A stretch of 64,000 nucleotides of DNA from contig NZ_CP045529.1 of NCBI RefSeq assembly GCF_009429125.1, positions 3,720,001-3,784,000 of the forward strand, given 5' to 3'. The notes under the pieces are model-generated. The model did no database searches and had not been told where the DNA came from. It saw nothing but the letters and a program-made list of their open reading frames with translations. The DNA is from Luteimicrobium xylanilyticum. Its GTDB lineage: Bacteria > Actinomycetota > Actinomycetes > Actinomycetales > Cellulomonadaceae. Position 1 is the stretch's first letter, and each line of letters opens with the position of its first letter. The position numbers and the translations under genes were made by a program. Below are positions 34,233-42,683 of the stretch, one piece after another.

Positions 34233-35906
34233 TCAGCCCGCGAGCCGGCCGCGCAGGTCGATCGCGATCTCGTCCGCGTCGAGGTTCGAGAGCGCGTCCT
34301 CGAGCAGGTCGGCGTCGAACGTGCCGTCGTCCCGGGCGTCGAGCAGCGCCGCCCGCTGCGCCGCGATCACCTCGAGCCGGTACCGCTTCTGCTCCGCGAA
34401 CTGCTCGGGCCGCGGCTCGCCTTCGCGTACCGGGGGTTCGGCGACGTCCGCCGAGCTGGAGCGCAGGATCTCGAAGAGCCGGGTCCGCTCGGCGCTCGCG
34501 CGCTCCTCGGCGGCGGCCTGGTCGACCTGCGGCGCGAGCCGCCGGAGCAGCGGGCCGATCGTGCCACCCTGGAGCAGCAGGGACAGCGCAGCGACCGTGT
34601 ACGCCACCAGCACGAGGACCGACCGCTGGGGCGTGTCGTCCGGGAGCGTCTGGGCGGCGGCGACCGTGACCGCACCCCGCATGCCCGCCCACACGACCGC
34701 CGTGCCCTCCCGCCAGCCGAGCGGCTCGCGCAGGAAGTACTCGACGTCGGCGAGGCCGCGCGTGATCCGGACGGCGAACCGGTCGAGGTCGCTCTCCGAG
34801 GGACGGCGCCCGGGACGCGCGCTCGCCCGCTCCAGGATCTCCTGCTTGCCCTCGGGTGTCGTCATCTTCTCCTGCATCTCGACGAGCCGCGGCTGCAACT
34901 TCTCGCGCCGCCGGGCGCGCCGCGCCAGGCTGACGAGCAGCGACGAGACGTAGACCGCCCGCACCAGGACCGTGATCACGAGCGCCCCGAGCGCGACGAG
35001 CACCGCCGTCCCGACCCCCGCGTGGTCCTCCTCGACGCGGGTCACGACCTCCTTGAGCTGCACGCCCATCGTCAGGAACACCGCGCCCTCGAGGACGAGC
35101 TCGACCGTCCGCCAGTTCTGCGTGTCGGAGAGCCGGTTCTCCGGGGACAGCTGCCGCGGCGCCCGAACCCCGGTCGCCAGGCCGGCGACGACGGCCGCCA
35201 CGAGCCCCGACGCGCCGAGCGCCTCCGCGGGGACGGCCGCGACGAACGGCACCGTGAACGAGATGACCGTGTTGACGGTCGCGTCGGTCACCCGTCGACG
35301 CACCACGAGGTTCAGCCACCCGACGACACCCCCGACGACGACCGCGACCACGACGGAGTACGCGAATGTCCCGAGCGCGCCCCAGAACGAGAACGACGCC
35401 GCGGTCGCGACGATCGCGGTACGCAGGATCACGAGCGCCGTCGCGTCGTTGAGCAGGCTCTCGCCGTCGAGCATCGCCACGACCCGCTTGGACACCGACG
35501 TCTGCTTGATGATCGACGTCGCCACCGCGTCCGTGGGGCTGACGATCGCACCCAGCGCGACGCCCCACGCGAGCCCGATCCCGGGGATCACGAGCGAGAA
35601 GAACAGGCCGAGCACGAGCGAGCTCGCCACCACGAGCACGACCGACAGCCCGCTGATCGCGCCGAACTCGCGCCGGAAGTTCATGGCCGGCATCGACACC
35701 GCGGACGAGTAGAGCAGGGGCGGGAGCACCCCCTCGAGGATCCACTCGGGCTCGATCTCGACGGCCCCGAACGCGGGAACGAAGCTCGCGGCGACGCCGA
35801 CCGCGACGAGGACGAGCGGCGCAGCGACACCCAGCCGCGGACCGAAGACCGTCGCCGCGGCGATCACCAGAAGGCCGCAGACGATGACGACGAGGAGCTC
35901 GGTCAC
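34233..35906 (-). CDS. Na+/H+ antiporter, CPA1 (NhaP/NHE) family
   Basis: The 557-residue membrane protein has about twelve helices in its first 430 residues and a hydrophilic, partly coiled C-terminal regulatory tail. Diagnostic stretches are GVLPPLLYSSAVSMP, GAIVSPTDAVATS (ion-site Asp), MLDGESLLNDATALV (second ion-site Asp) and VVWAGMRGAVTVAAAQTLP. It exports Na+ (or K+) in exchange for protons. The GTG at 35906 is six bases after CAGTCT. It stands alone, separated from the M23 gene by about 160 bases. Confidence 0.9.
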   Translation of the reverse strand: MTELLVVIVCGLLVIAAATVFGPRLGVAAPLVLVAVGVAASFVPAFGAVEIEPEWILEGVLPPLLYSSAVSMPAMNFRREFGAISGLSVVLVVASSLVLGLFFSLVIPGIGLAWGVALGAIVSPTDAVATSIIKQTSVSKRVVAMLDGESLLNDATALVILRTAIVATAASFSFWGALGTFAYSVVVAVVVGGVVGWLNLVVRRRVTDATVNTVISFTVPFVAAVPAEALGASGLVAAVVAGLATGVRAPRQLSPENRLSDTQNWRTVELVLEGAVFLTMGVQLKEVVTRVEEDHAGVGTAVLVALGALVITVLVRAVYVSSLLVSLARRARRREKLQPRLVEMQEKMTTPEGKQEILERASARPGRRPSESDLDRFAVRITRGLADVEYFLREPLGWREGTAVVWAGMRGAVTVAAAQTLPDDTPQRSVLVLVAYTVAALSLLLQGGTIGPLLRRLAPQVDQAAAEERASAERTRLFEILRSSSADVAEPPVREGEPRPEQFAEQKRYRLEVIAAQRAALLDARDDGTFDADLLEDALSNLDADEIAIDLRGRLAG

Positions 35907-35943
35907 CAGGTCAGACTGGCAGCACCCCGCCCCCGAGGCGACC

Positions 35944-36195
35944 TCAGCGGTACTGACGACGGCGGACCGCGTCCACCGCCCCGAAGCACGCCCGCGCGGC
36001 GGTGCGCCCGAGCGCCCGGCCGACGGACGTCGTCGTCGGCGCGGGAGGGAGGTCGAGCGGGTCGAGACGACGTCGGGCGGCGAGCTGCACCGACGCCGGC
36101 GGCAGGAGGCCCGACAGGTCCGCGTCGACGCCTCGCGCGGCCAGGACCGCGTCCAGGCGCACAGGCAAGGGCGGGACGCTGTCCGGAGCGGTCAT
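35944..36195 (-). CDS. Small hypothetical protein (83 aa)
   Basis: I do not recognise it. The sequence MTAPDSVPPLPVRLDAVLAARGVDADLSG suggests a short helical protein, and the C-terminus is basic (GRTAARACFGAVDAVRRRQYR). GGAGGA lies upstream of the ATG at 36195. It lies 37 bases ahead of the antiporter gene on the same strand, so it may be an accessory peptide of that operon. Coding status rests on codon bias and the ribosome-binding site. Confidence 0.5.
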   Translation of the reverse strand: MTAPDSVPPLPVRLDAVLAARGVDADLSGLLPPASVQLAARRRLDPLDLPPAPTTTSVGRALGRTAARACFGAVDAVRRRQYR

Positions 36196-36289
36196 GGGTC
36201 CTCCTCGGGTTCGCCGTCGAACCCTGCTCTGCCCCTGATGGATCGCCCCCTGCGGACCGCGGCGCGGACCGGGCACCACACTAGCCACG

Positions 36290-36322
36290 CGCGACCCGGA
36301 TCGCGAGACCTCCCGGGTCGCG
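36290..36322. terminator. Perfect 10-bp hairpin downstream of the hemA-DUF952 pair
   Basis: CGCGACCCGG (36290-36299) pairs perfectly with CCGGGTCGCG (36313-36322) around a 13-base loop. It starts 18 bases past the DUF952 stop and ends the minus-strand hemA transcript in a region without genes (36196-36340). Confidence 0.6.
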
Positions 36323-36340
36323 ACCGTCAGGACGACCGCG

Positions 36341-36676
36341 TCACCACGACGGCGGGGCGAACGCGCCGTCGGGCCCGGGCAGCCACGGGTCGGTGCGCAC
36401 GACGGCGCGCACCGGCAGCGGGCCGTACAGGTGCGGGAACCACGGTGCCGCCGGGTCCGCCGGGTCGCCCGGCTCCCAGCGCAGCGGCGCGTCGACGAGG
36501 GCCGGGTCGACCGTGAGCAGCAGCAGGTCGTGGGCGCCCCGGTGCAGGGCGGTGGCCGGGAGGTGGACGGTGCCGCGGTCCGAGAGGTGGACGAAGCCGT
36601 CGGCCGCGAACCCCGCGGGGACGTAGGTCGTGGCCGTGGGGTCCCAGGCCGCCGCAGGGCAGAAGTGGTAGATCAC
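36341..36676 (-). CDS. DUF952 domain-containing protein
   Basis: The 111-residue protein is a full DUF952: IYHFCPAAAWDP at the N-terminus, then DGFVHLSDRGTVHLPATALHRGAHDLLLLTVDPA and FPHLYGPLPVRAVVRTDPW. The fold resembles ADP-ribosyltransferase-like or cupin-sized domains, but no activity is known. The GTG at 36676 overlaps the hemA stop by four bases, so it is translated with glutamyl-tRNA reductase; a functional link to haem synthesis is possible but unproven. Confidence 0.85.
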   Translation of the reverse strand: MIYHFCPAAAWDPTATTYVPAGFAADGFVHLSDRGTVHLPATALHRGAHDLLLLTVDPALVDAPLRWEPGDPADPAAPWFPHLYGPLPVRAVVRTDPWLPGPDGAFAPPSW

Positions 36677-37950
36677 GACGGTGCCGCGGTCGACCGCAGC
36701 GCCACGATGTCGCGGTGCAGACGGGCTCGCACCTCGCGCCGCGCGGCGAGCTCGACCTCCTCGGCATCCACCTCGACGCCCTCTGCGGCCGCCTCGGCGA
36801 GGCGCTCGGCCACGAGCCGGTCGATCTCCACGTCCGCGGCGCGCACGAGCTCGACGACGCGCGCGTCCGACGCGCGGTAGCCCTCGCCCTGGAGGAAGTG
36901 CTCGGCGGCGTGGTCGACGATCGCCGCCGCCTCGGCGACAGCCGCGCCCGAGACGTGCGGCGCGCGCGCCTGGAGCGCGGCGAGGTCGTAGAGCAGGACG
37001 CCGTCGACGTCGGCCACCTGGGGCGCGATGTCGCGCGTGAGCGCGAGGTCGAGGACGACGAGCGGGCGGGTCGTGGCCTCGTCGCCGGCGGCCTTCGCGG
37101 CACGGGCACGAGCGCCGAGCACCTGGGCGGCGTCGAGCGCGGGCCGCAGGGACGCCGTCGGGTCGCCGACGCGGCCCCCGCCCGAGCAGGCCACGACGAG
37201 GTCGACGTCCTCGAGCTCCTCCAGCAGGTCTCCCGCGGGATGGACGTCGACGCCGTCGGCCGCGTGCGAGGCCACGAACGCGTCGGCGCGCCCCGACCGC
37301 GAGAACACGCGCACGTCGCGCACGCCCCGGGCTCGGAGGGCGGCGAAGCTCGCGCCGGCGTACGAGCCGGTGCCGACGAGCAAGGTCCGGACCTGCGGCC
37401 AGGGCGGCAGGTCGGCGCCGGCGAGGTCGAGGCCGAGGGAGACGAGCGAGCGCCCGGCCGCGCTGAGCGCGGTCTCGTTGCTCACGCGCTTGGACGCCCG
37501 CGCCGCCGCCTGGAAGAGCCGCTCGAGGGGCGCCGTCGTCGTGCCGGCCGGGCGGGACGCCTCGACGGCGCGCTTGACCTGACCGGCGATCTGCCGCTCC
37601 CCCACGACCATCGAGTCGAGGCCCGACGCGACGGCGAACAGGTGCCGCGCGACGTCCTCGCCCGAGCGGACGGTCAGGGCGGCGTGCGCCTCGTCGGGCG
37701 TCAGCGTCGAGGACGCCGCCACGACCCGCGCGACCTCGCGCACGGCGTGCTCGCGGGCGACGTCGTTCACCGAGTCCGCGACGTCCACGTACACCTCGAA
37801 GCGGTTGCACGTCGCGAGCACGACGGCACCGCTGATGGGGGCGCACCGCACGAGGTCCGACTCGACGACACGGTGGGCGCCCGACGAGAGGCGCTCCAGC
37901 GTCTCCAGGTCGAGGTCGTGATGACTGGCGGTGAAGGAGAGCAGAGGCAC
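36673..37950 (-). CDS. hemA: Glutamyl-tRNA reductase
   Basis: The 425-residue enzyme reduces glutamyl-tRNA to glutamate-1-semialdehyde, the first committed step of C5 tetrapyrrole synthesis. The catalytic Cys is in VVLATCNRFEVYV (Cys48), substrate-binding GLDSMVVGERQIAGQVK follows (about residues 109-125), the NADPH loop is LLVGTGSYAGA, and a C-terminal dimerisation helix ends the protein. It is divergent from hemE with only 47 bases between starts, an interval that holds a perfect palindrome (37952-37969). Confidence 0.95.
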   Translation of the reverse strand: MPLLSFTASHHDLDLETLERLSSGAHRVVESDLVRCAPISGAVVLATCNRFEVYVDVADSVNDVAREHAVREVARVVAASSTLTPDEAHAALTVRSGEDVARHLFAVASGLDSMVVGERQIAGQVKRAVEASRPAGTTTAPLERLFQAAARASKRVSNETALSAAGRSLVSLGLDLAGADLPPWPQVRTLLVGTGSYAGASFAALRARGVRDVRVFSRSGRADAFVASHAADGVDVHPAGDLLEELEDVDLVVACSGGGRVGDPTASLRPALDAAQVLGARARAAKAAGDEATTRPLVVLDLALTRDIAPQVADVDGVLLYDLAALQARAPHVSGAAVAEAAAIVDHAAEHFLQGEGYRASDARVVELVRAADVEIDRLVAERLAEAAAEGVEVDAEEVELAARREVRARLHRDIVALRSTAAPS

Positions 37951-37951
37951 A

Positions 37952-37969
37952 GTGCTTCGATTGAAGCAC
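37952..37969. promoter_or_regulatory. Palindrome in the hemA-hemE divergent promoter
   Basis: GTGCTTC-GATT-GAAGCAC is a perfect 7-bp inverted repeat that begins one base upstream of the hemA start codon and lies 28 bases from the hemE start. It would block hemA initiation if bound by protein, or form a hairpin at the 5' end of the message. No known haem-responsive motif matches it closely. Confidence 0.45.
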
Positions 37970-37997
37970 CGCGGCCCGGTCGCGGCACAATCGGAGT

Positions 37998-39077
37998 GTG
38001 ACCCCCAGCAAGACTCTTCCCGACGCGCACCCGCTCGCCTCCGGACGCACCAGCGCGGCCCCGCTCGTGCGCGCGCTGAGCGGTGACCGCCCCGACACGC
38101 TGCCCGTCTGGTTCATGCGCCAGGCCGGCCGGTCGCTGCCGGAGTACAAGGCGGCACGCGAGGGCACGACGATGCTCGAGTCGTGCCTGGATCCCGCCCT
38201 GAGCAGCGAGATCACGCTGCAGCCGGTGCGTCGGCACGGCGTCGACGCGGCGGTCTTCTACTCCGACATCGTGGTGCCGCTGCTCGTCGCCGGGGTGGGC
38301 GTGGAGATCCAGCCGGGCGTCGGCCCGGTCATGGACCAGCCCTACCGCACCGCCGACGACGTCGCCCGGCTGGTCGAGCACGAGCTCACCTGGGAGGCGC
38401 TCGCGCCGGTGCGCGAGGGGGTCGAGCGGACCGTCGCGGAGCTGGGTGAGATTCCTCTCATCGGGTTCGCCGGGGCCCCGTTCACGCTCGCCGCGTACCT
38501 CGTCGAGGGCCGGCCGTCGCGCGACCACCTCGCCGCGCGCACCCTCATGCACGCCGACCCCGAGACGTGGTTCTCGCTCGTCGAGTGGGCCGCTGACGTG
38601 ACCGGCACGTTCCTGCGCGCCCAGGTGCTGGCCGGGGCGAGCGCCGGCCAGCTCTTCGACTCGTGGGCGGGCGCCCTGTCGCTCGACGACTACTCGCGCT
38701 ACGCGCTGCCCGCGTCGTCGCGCGCGCTCACGCACGTGACCGACCTCGTTCCTGCCGTCCCGCTCGTCCACTTCGGCACCGGGACCGGGCACCTGCTCGA
38801 GGCCATGCGCCACGCGGGCGCCGGGGCGATCGGCGTCGACTACCGCACGCCTCTCGACGAGGCCGCGAAGCTCCTCGGCGGGACCACGCCGCTCCAGGGG
38901 AACATCGACCCCGCCCTGCTGTTCGCGCCGTGGGAGGTGCTCGAGGAGCACGTGCGCGACGTCGTCGAGCGGGGGAGGTACGCGCCCGCGCACGTCGTGA
39001 ACCTGGGGCACGGGGTCCCGCCCGAGACCGACCCGACGGTCCTGACGCGCGTCGTCGAGCTCGTCCACTCGCTGTGA
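37998..39077 (+). CDS. hemE: Uroporphyrinogen decarboxylase
   Basis: The 359-residue enzyme turns uroporphyrinogen III into coproporphyrinogen III. The substrate-binding RQAGR (residues 41-45) is intact, with YSDIVVPL, GFAGAPFTLAAYLVEG and the C-terminal VVNLGHGVPPETDP. The GTG at 37998 follows CACAAT by six bases, so the transcript may be leaderless. It is divergent from hemA and upstream of hemG. Confidence 0.96.
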   Translation: MTPSKTLPDAHPLASGRTSAAPLVRALSGDRPDTLPVWFMRQAGRSLPEYKAAREGTTMLESCLDPALSSEITLQPVRRHGVDAAVFYSDIVVPLLVAGVGVEIQPGVGPVMDQPYRTADDVARLVEHELTWEALAPVREGVERTVAELGEIPLIGFAGAPFTLAAYLVEGRPSRDHLAARTLMHADPETWFSLVEWAADVTGTFLRAQVLAGASAGQLFDSWAGALSLDDYSRYALPASSRALTHVTDLVPAVPLVHFGTGTGHLLEAMRHAGAGAIGVDYRTPLDEAAKLLGGTTPLQGNIDPALLFAPWEVLEEHVRDVVERGRYAPAHVVNLGHGVPPETDPTVLTRVVELVHSL

Positions 39078-39093
39078 CCCCGGCCCCTTCTCA

Positions 39094-39122
39094 CGAGGTA
39101 GTACGGCCGCCGTACTACCTCG
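39094..39122. terminator. Perfect 13-bp hairpin between hemE and hemG
   Basis: CGAGGTAGTACGG (39094-39106) and CCGTACTACCTCG (39110-39122) pair perfectly around CCG. The hairpin fills most of the 66-base gap between the hemE stop and hemG start. It may attenuate read-through or stabilise the hemE message. It shares the string CACGAGGT and a preceding CCGGCCCC with the palindromic repeat found inside hemD, so it could be a diverged member of that family. Confidence 0.55.
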
Positions 39123-39143
39123 CGGGAGTGCGGGGGTGGGCGC

Positions 39144-40607
39144 GTGGCTGAGCGGTGGGACGCCGTCGTGCTCGGGGCGGGCGTCGGAGGGCTCGTCGCC
39201 GCCTTCGACCTGTCGCGCGGCGGGGCGCGCGTGCTCGTGCTCGACGCCGCGGACCGCCCGGGCGGGACCGTCGCCGGAACGACGGTCATGGTGGGGGACG
39301 GGCGGACGGTCGCCGTCGACGTCGGGGCCGAGTCCTTCGCGACCCGGACGCCCGTCGTCGGCGACCTGGCCCGCGAGCTCGGGCTGACGGTCGTCGACCC
39401 GGACCTTCGCGGCGCCTGGGCGTACGCGGGAGCGGGCACCGACGACGACCCCGCCCGGGCGCTCCCGCTCCCCCGCACCGCGACGCTCGGCATCCCGACG
39501 ACCCCCTGGGCGCCCGACGTGCGCCGCGTCCTCGGGATCGCCGGCGCCGTCCGCGCCTGGTGGGATCTCGGGATGGCGCGCACGCCCGTCCCCGACTCGC
39601 TGGCCGCGTGGGTCACGCAGCGCCTCGGTCCCACGGTGCTGGAACGGCTCGTCGCGCCCGTCGCGGGCGGCATCCACTCGGCCGACCCCGCGACGCTCGA
39701 CCCGCGCGCCGTCGCCCCGCAGCTCGTCGCCGCGTACGAGAAGACGGGCTCGCTGCTGCGCGCCGCGTCGACGCTCGCCGACGCCCCGGGGCGGGGGAAC
39801 ACCAAGCCCGGCTCGGCGGTCGCGGGCATCGACGGCGGGATGCACCGGCTCGTCGAGGCGCTCGCCGACACCGTCAGCAGCGCCGGCGGCGAGGTCCGGC
39901 TCGGTGTCCGCGTCGACGGGTTGGAGCGGGTCGAGGACGGCGACGGGGGCTGGCGCGTCACCGGAACCGCAGGCGCCGGGACCGTCGCCGCCGAGGCGCC
40001 TCGCGTCGTCGTCGCGCTCCCCCGCACTCCCGCGCTCGCGCTCCTCGCCCCCCTCCTCGGCCCCGAGCTGCCAGAACCCGGTGAGGCTCCGGGCTCACGA
40101 GGCTCTGACACGTCGCGGGGCGGGTCCGACGTCCGCCTGATCACGCTCGTCCTGCGCGCCCCCGTGCTCGACGTCGCGCCCCGCGGCACCGGCGTCCTCG
40201 TCGCCCCCGGCGCCGACGTCCGCGCGAAGGGCCTCACGCACGCGAGCGCCAAGTGGTCGTGGCTGCGCTCGCAGCTGCCCGACGGCGTGCACGTGGTCCG
40301 GCTGTCCTACGGCCGCGCGGGCGACCCCGAGCCGACCGTCCCGCCGACCGTCGAGGAGGCCGTCGCCGACGCCGCCCGCCTGCTCGGCGTCCCGCTCGAC
40401 CCGTCCCAGGTGCTCGACCACCTCGACACGCACTGGCCCGACGCGCTCGCGCCCGCCCGCCCCGCGGACCGTGCCACCGCCGACGACGCCGCCCACCGGC
40501 TGCCCGGTCTCGCCGTCGTGGGGGCGTGGGTCGCGGGAACGGGGCTGGCCGCCGTCGTCGGGCAGGCGCGGGCAGCCGTGGAGGGGACGCGCGCCGTCGG
40601 ACGCTGA
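39144..40607 (+). CDS. hemG: Protoporphyrinogen/coproporphyrinogen oxidase (HemY/CgoX type), carrying an in-frame repeat insertion
   Basis: The 487-residue FAD enzyme has a dinucleotide-binding VVLGAGVGGLVAAFDL (residues 8-23), ADRPGGTVAGT and the C-terminal FAD motif LPGLAVVGAWVAGTGLAAVVGQA. In actinobacteria this family usually oxidises coproporphyrinogen III to coproporphyrin III. About residues 310-323 (PEPGEAPGSRGSDT) are encoded by a palindromic repeat also present twice in hemD; it falls in a surface-loop position of the substrate domain. Symbol usage varies (hemG, hemY, cgoX). Confidence 0.92.
   Translation: MAERWDAVVLGAGVGGLVAAFDLSRGGARVLVLDAADRPGGTVAGTTVMVGDGRTVAVDVGAESFATRTPVVGDLARELGLTVVDPDLRGAWAYAGAGTDDDPARALPLPRTATLGIPTTPWAPDVRRVLGIAGAVRAWWDLGMARTPVPDSLAAWVTQRLGPTVLERLVAPVAGGIHSADPATLDPRAVAPQLVAAYEKTGSLLRAASTLADAPGRGNTKPGSAVAGIDGGMHRLVEALADTVSSAGGEVRLGVRVDGLERVEDGDGGWRVTGTAGAGTVAAEAPRVVVALPRTPALALLAPLLGPELPEPGEAPGSRGSDTSRGGSDVRLITLVLRAPVLDVAPRGTGVLVAPGADVRAKGLTHASAKWSWLRSQLPDGVHVVRLSYGRAGDPEPTVPPTVEEAVADAARLLGVPLDPSQVLDHLDTHWPDALAPARPADRATADDAAHRLPGLAVVGAWVAGTGLAAVVGQARAAVEGTRAVGR
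40072..40112. repeat. Palindromic coding repeat, copy 1 (inside hemG)
   Basis: An imperfect palindrome with outer arms CAGA/TCTG, then CC/GG, and inner arms GTGAG/CTCAC. It is read as PEPGEAPGSRGSDT and shares GEAP, RGSDT and the same codon phase with copy 2 in hemD. No frame disruption results. Confidence 0.7.
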
Positions 40608-40631
40608 CGTGTCCCTGCGGCCTTCTCTCCG

Positions 40632-40687
40632 TAACGATCGCTATGACGACCGTTATCACCTATAGTGGTCAGTATCTCGACCACTAT
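40632..40687. promoter_or_regulatory. Two palindromic operators upstream of hipBA
   Basis: Site 1: TAACGATCG and CGACCGTTA around six bases (40632-40655, one mismatched pair). Site 2: ATAGTGGTC and GACCACTAT, perfect 9-bp arms around eight bases (40662-40687). Site 2 ends 13 bases before the hipB ATG. The low-GC stretch also holds the likely promoter. HipB dimers normally bind such paired sites to repress the operon. Confidence 0.65.
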
Positions 40688-40700
40688 CCCAGGAGAACTC

Positions 40701-40997
40701 ATGGCCGCGCCACTCCCAGCCGTCATCCTGAGATCGGCACGCGAGATCGGCCTCGACTTCGCGGGCTGGCGAAAGGTCCTCGGGCTCACCGCCGCGCAGG
40801 TCGCCGATCGAGCCGACATCACGCGTGGCACACTGCGCAAGCTCGAGCAGGGCGATCCGAGCGTGAGCTTCCACGTCGTGCTGCGGGTCGCCAGGGCGCT
40901 GGGCGTCCTCGACACCCTCACCGATGCGCTCGATCCCCTGGCCAGCGACCTCGGCCGGGCACGCGCCGGTCAGCTCGAGCGGAAGCGCGTGCGATGA
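40701..40997 (+). CDS. hipB: HipB-like Xre-family antitoxin
   Basis: The 98-residue protein contains a lambda-repressor-like HTH (GWRKVLGLTAAQVADRADITRGTLRKLEQGDPSVSF, about residues 21-56, typical Xre spacing) and a short dimerising C-terminus. It overlaps hipA by four bases (ATGA). AGGAGAA precedes the ATG at 40701. It probably represses its own operon through two operators just upstream and sequesters HipA. Confidence 0.85.
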   Translation: MAAPLPAVILRSAREIGLDFAGWRKVLGLTAAQVADRADITRGTLRKLEQGDPSVSFHVVLRVARALGVLDTLTDALDPLASDLGRARAGQLERKRVR

Positions 40998-42244
40998 CCC
41001 ACTACGACGCGCTCGAGGCCCACGTCGAGCTCGACGGAAGTGCCGTGCTCGCCGGCCGCGCGCAGTTCCACCGCAACCGCGGTCGGTTGACCTCCACCAC
41101 GTTCCAGTACGACCTCACGTACTTCGAGCACGTGTCCGCCTACCCGCTCGACCCGGCACTTCCCCTCGTCTCCGGCACCCAGCAGACTCCCGGGCTGCCC
41201 GGCGCCTTCGCGGACTCGGCGCCCGACCGCTGGGGCCGCAACCTCATCATGAAGCGCGAGCGCGCGTTCGCACGTCGGGAGCAGCGTCGACCGCGAGACT
41301 TCGACGACGCCGACTTCCTTGCCGGCGTGAGCGACGCCACCCGCCAGGGTGCGATCCGGTACCGTGCCGGCTCCGGCCCCGTCGACCCGTTCCTGGATCC
41401 CGGGCACGACGTGCCACGGCTGATCCACCTGCCTGAGCTGCTCCACGCGGCCGACGTCGCCGCGCGAGACGGTGCCGGCGAGCTCGACGCCGTGAAGGCG
41501 CTGCTCGCAGCCGGCACCGGGTCCCTTGGTGGAGCGCGCCCCAAGGCGGCCGTGCTCGACGCCGACGGCCACCAGCTGATCGCGAAGTTCCCGCACCACG
41601 ACGACGACTGGGACGTCATGGCCTGGGAGGCGACCGCGCTGGATCTGGCCGGTGCTGCCGGCGTGTGCGTCGCACAGCATCGTCTCGTGGAGGTCGAAGG
41701 GCGTCACATCCTCCTGCTCGATCGGTTCGACCGTGGCGACGACGGCAACCGCATCGGCTACATGAGCGCGATGACCCTGCTGGAGCAGCGTGACGGAGAA
41801 ACCGCCGACTACGTCAATGTCGCGGAACGGCTCACCCAGGTGAGCGTGAGCGCGACCGACGACGCGGAACAGCTCTTCCGTCGGGTCGCGCTCAGCGTGG
41901 GGCTGAACAACACGGACGACCATCTCCGCAACCACGGGTTCCTCCGGCGCCGCGGAGGGTGGACGCTGAGCCCTGCGTTCGACGTGAACCCGAATCCTGA
42001 GCCCGAGCTGCGTCAGACGACGATCGCGGGTGCAGACCTGCCCGGCGACGAGACGGAAGGACTTCTCGAGCTCGCCCGGTCGTGCAGGCTCGCCCCGGGC
42101 CGGGCCCGGTCCGTATGCGTCGAGGTCGCTGCGGCGATCGACGGTTGGCGGGACTCGGCCGTGCGCAACGGGGTGAAGGAGTCCGAGCTCGACCAGTTCG
42201 AGAGCTCCTTCGCTGCCGGGCTCCGCACGCTTCGCGAGGTCTGA
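40994..42244 (+). CDS. hipA: HipA-like serine/threonine kinase toxin
   Basis: The 416-residue protein has the HipA N-terminal subdomain (GLPGAFADSAPDRWGRNLI), the glycine-rich/ATP region GSLGGARPKAAV, HILLLDRFDR, the catalytic loop NNTDDHLRNHGFL (Asp and Asn) and the Mg-binding LSPAFDVNPNP. HipA kinases phosphorylate glutamyl- or tryptophanyl-tRNA synthetase, giving growth arrest. All catalytic residues are present, so the toxin should be active if released from HipB. Glutamyl-tRNA is also the substrate of hemA, a coincidence of context only. Confidence 0.88.
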   Translation: MTHYDALEAHVELDGSAVLAGRAQFHRNRGRLTSTTFQYDLTYFEHVSAYPLDPALPLVSGTQQTPGLPGAFADSAPDRWGRNLIMKRERAFARREQRRPRDFDDADFLAGVSDATRQGAIRYRAGSGPVDPFLDPGHDVPRLIHLPELLHAADVAARDGAGELDAVKALLAAGTGSLGGARPKAAVLDADGHQLIAKFPHHDDDWDVMAWEATALDLAGAAGVCVAQHRLVEVEGRHILLLDRFDRGDDGNRIGYMSAMTLLEQRDGETADYVNVAERLTQVSVSATDDAEQLFRRVALSVGLNNTDDHLRNHGFLRRRGGWTLSPAFDVNPNPEPELRQTTIAGADLPGDETEGLLELARSCRLAPGRARSVCVEVAAAIDGWRDSAVRNGVKESELDQFESSFAAGLRTLREV

Positions 42245-42287
42245 GCCGGGCCTCGCGCGGACGGCGGCGCTGCGGGAGGATCACCCG

Positions 42288-42674
42288 GTGGGCTCTCTGA
42301 CCGGCATCGACCACCTCGTCCTGACCGTCGCCGACGTCGCAGCGTCCGCGGCCTTCTACGAGCGGCTCGGCCTGCGGCACGAGACGTTCGGTGAGGGCCG
42401 GCACGCCGTCGTCGGGCCCGGGTTCAAGCTCAACCTGCACCCGGCGGCCGGGGACCCGATCGAGCCGCGCGCCGCGCGCCCGACGCCGGGCAGCGCGGAC
42501 GTCTGCCTCGTCCACGACGGGCCGCTCGCCGAGATCGTCGCGCTGCTCGACGACGTGGGCGTGCCGGTCGAGCTCGGTCCCGTCCGTCGCACCGGGGCAC
42601 GCGGGCCCATGACGAGCGTGTATGTGCGCGACCCCGACCGGAACCTCGTGGAGCTCTGCTCATACGAGGGCTGA
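42288..42674 (+). CDS. VOC family (glyoxalase/bleomycin-resistance fold) protein
   Basis: The 128-residue protein has two beta-alpha-beta-beta-beta modules: IDHLVLTVADVAASAAFYERLGLRH with the first metal-site His at residue 8, and MTSVYVRDPDRNLVELCSY with the terminal Glu ligand. This is the pattern of metal-dependent VOC enzymes such as virulence-type lactoylglutathione-lyase relatives. The substrate is unknown. GTG start at 42288, six bases after GAGGAT. Confidence 0.85.
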   Translation: MGSLTGIDHLVLTVADVAASAAFYERLGLRHETFGEGRHAVVGPGFKLNLHPAAGDPIEPRAARPTPGSADVCLVHDGPLAEIVALLDDVGVPVELGPVRRTGARGPMTSVYVRDPDRNLVELCSYEG

Positions 42675-42683
42675 GGGCCGACC

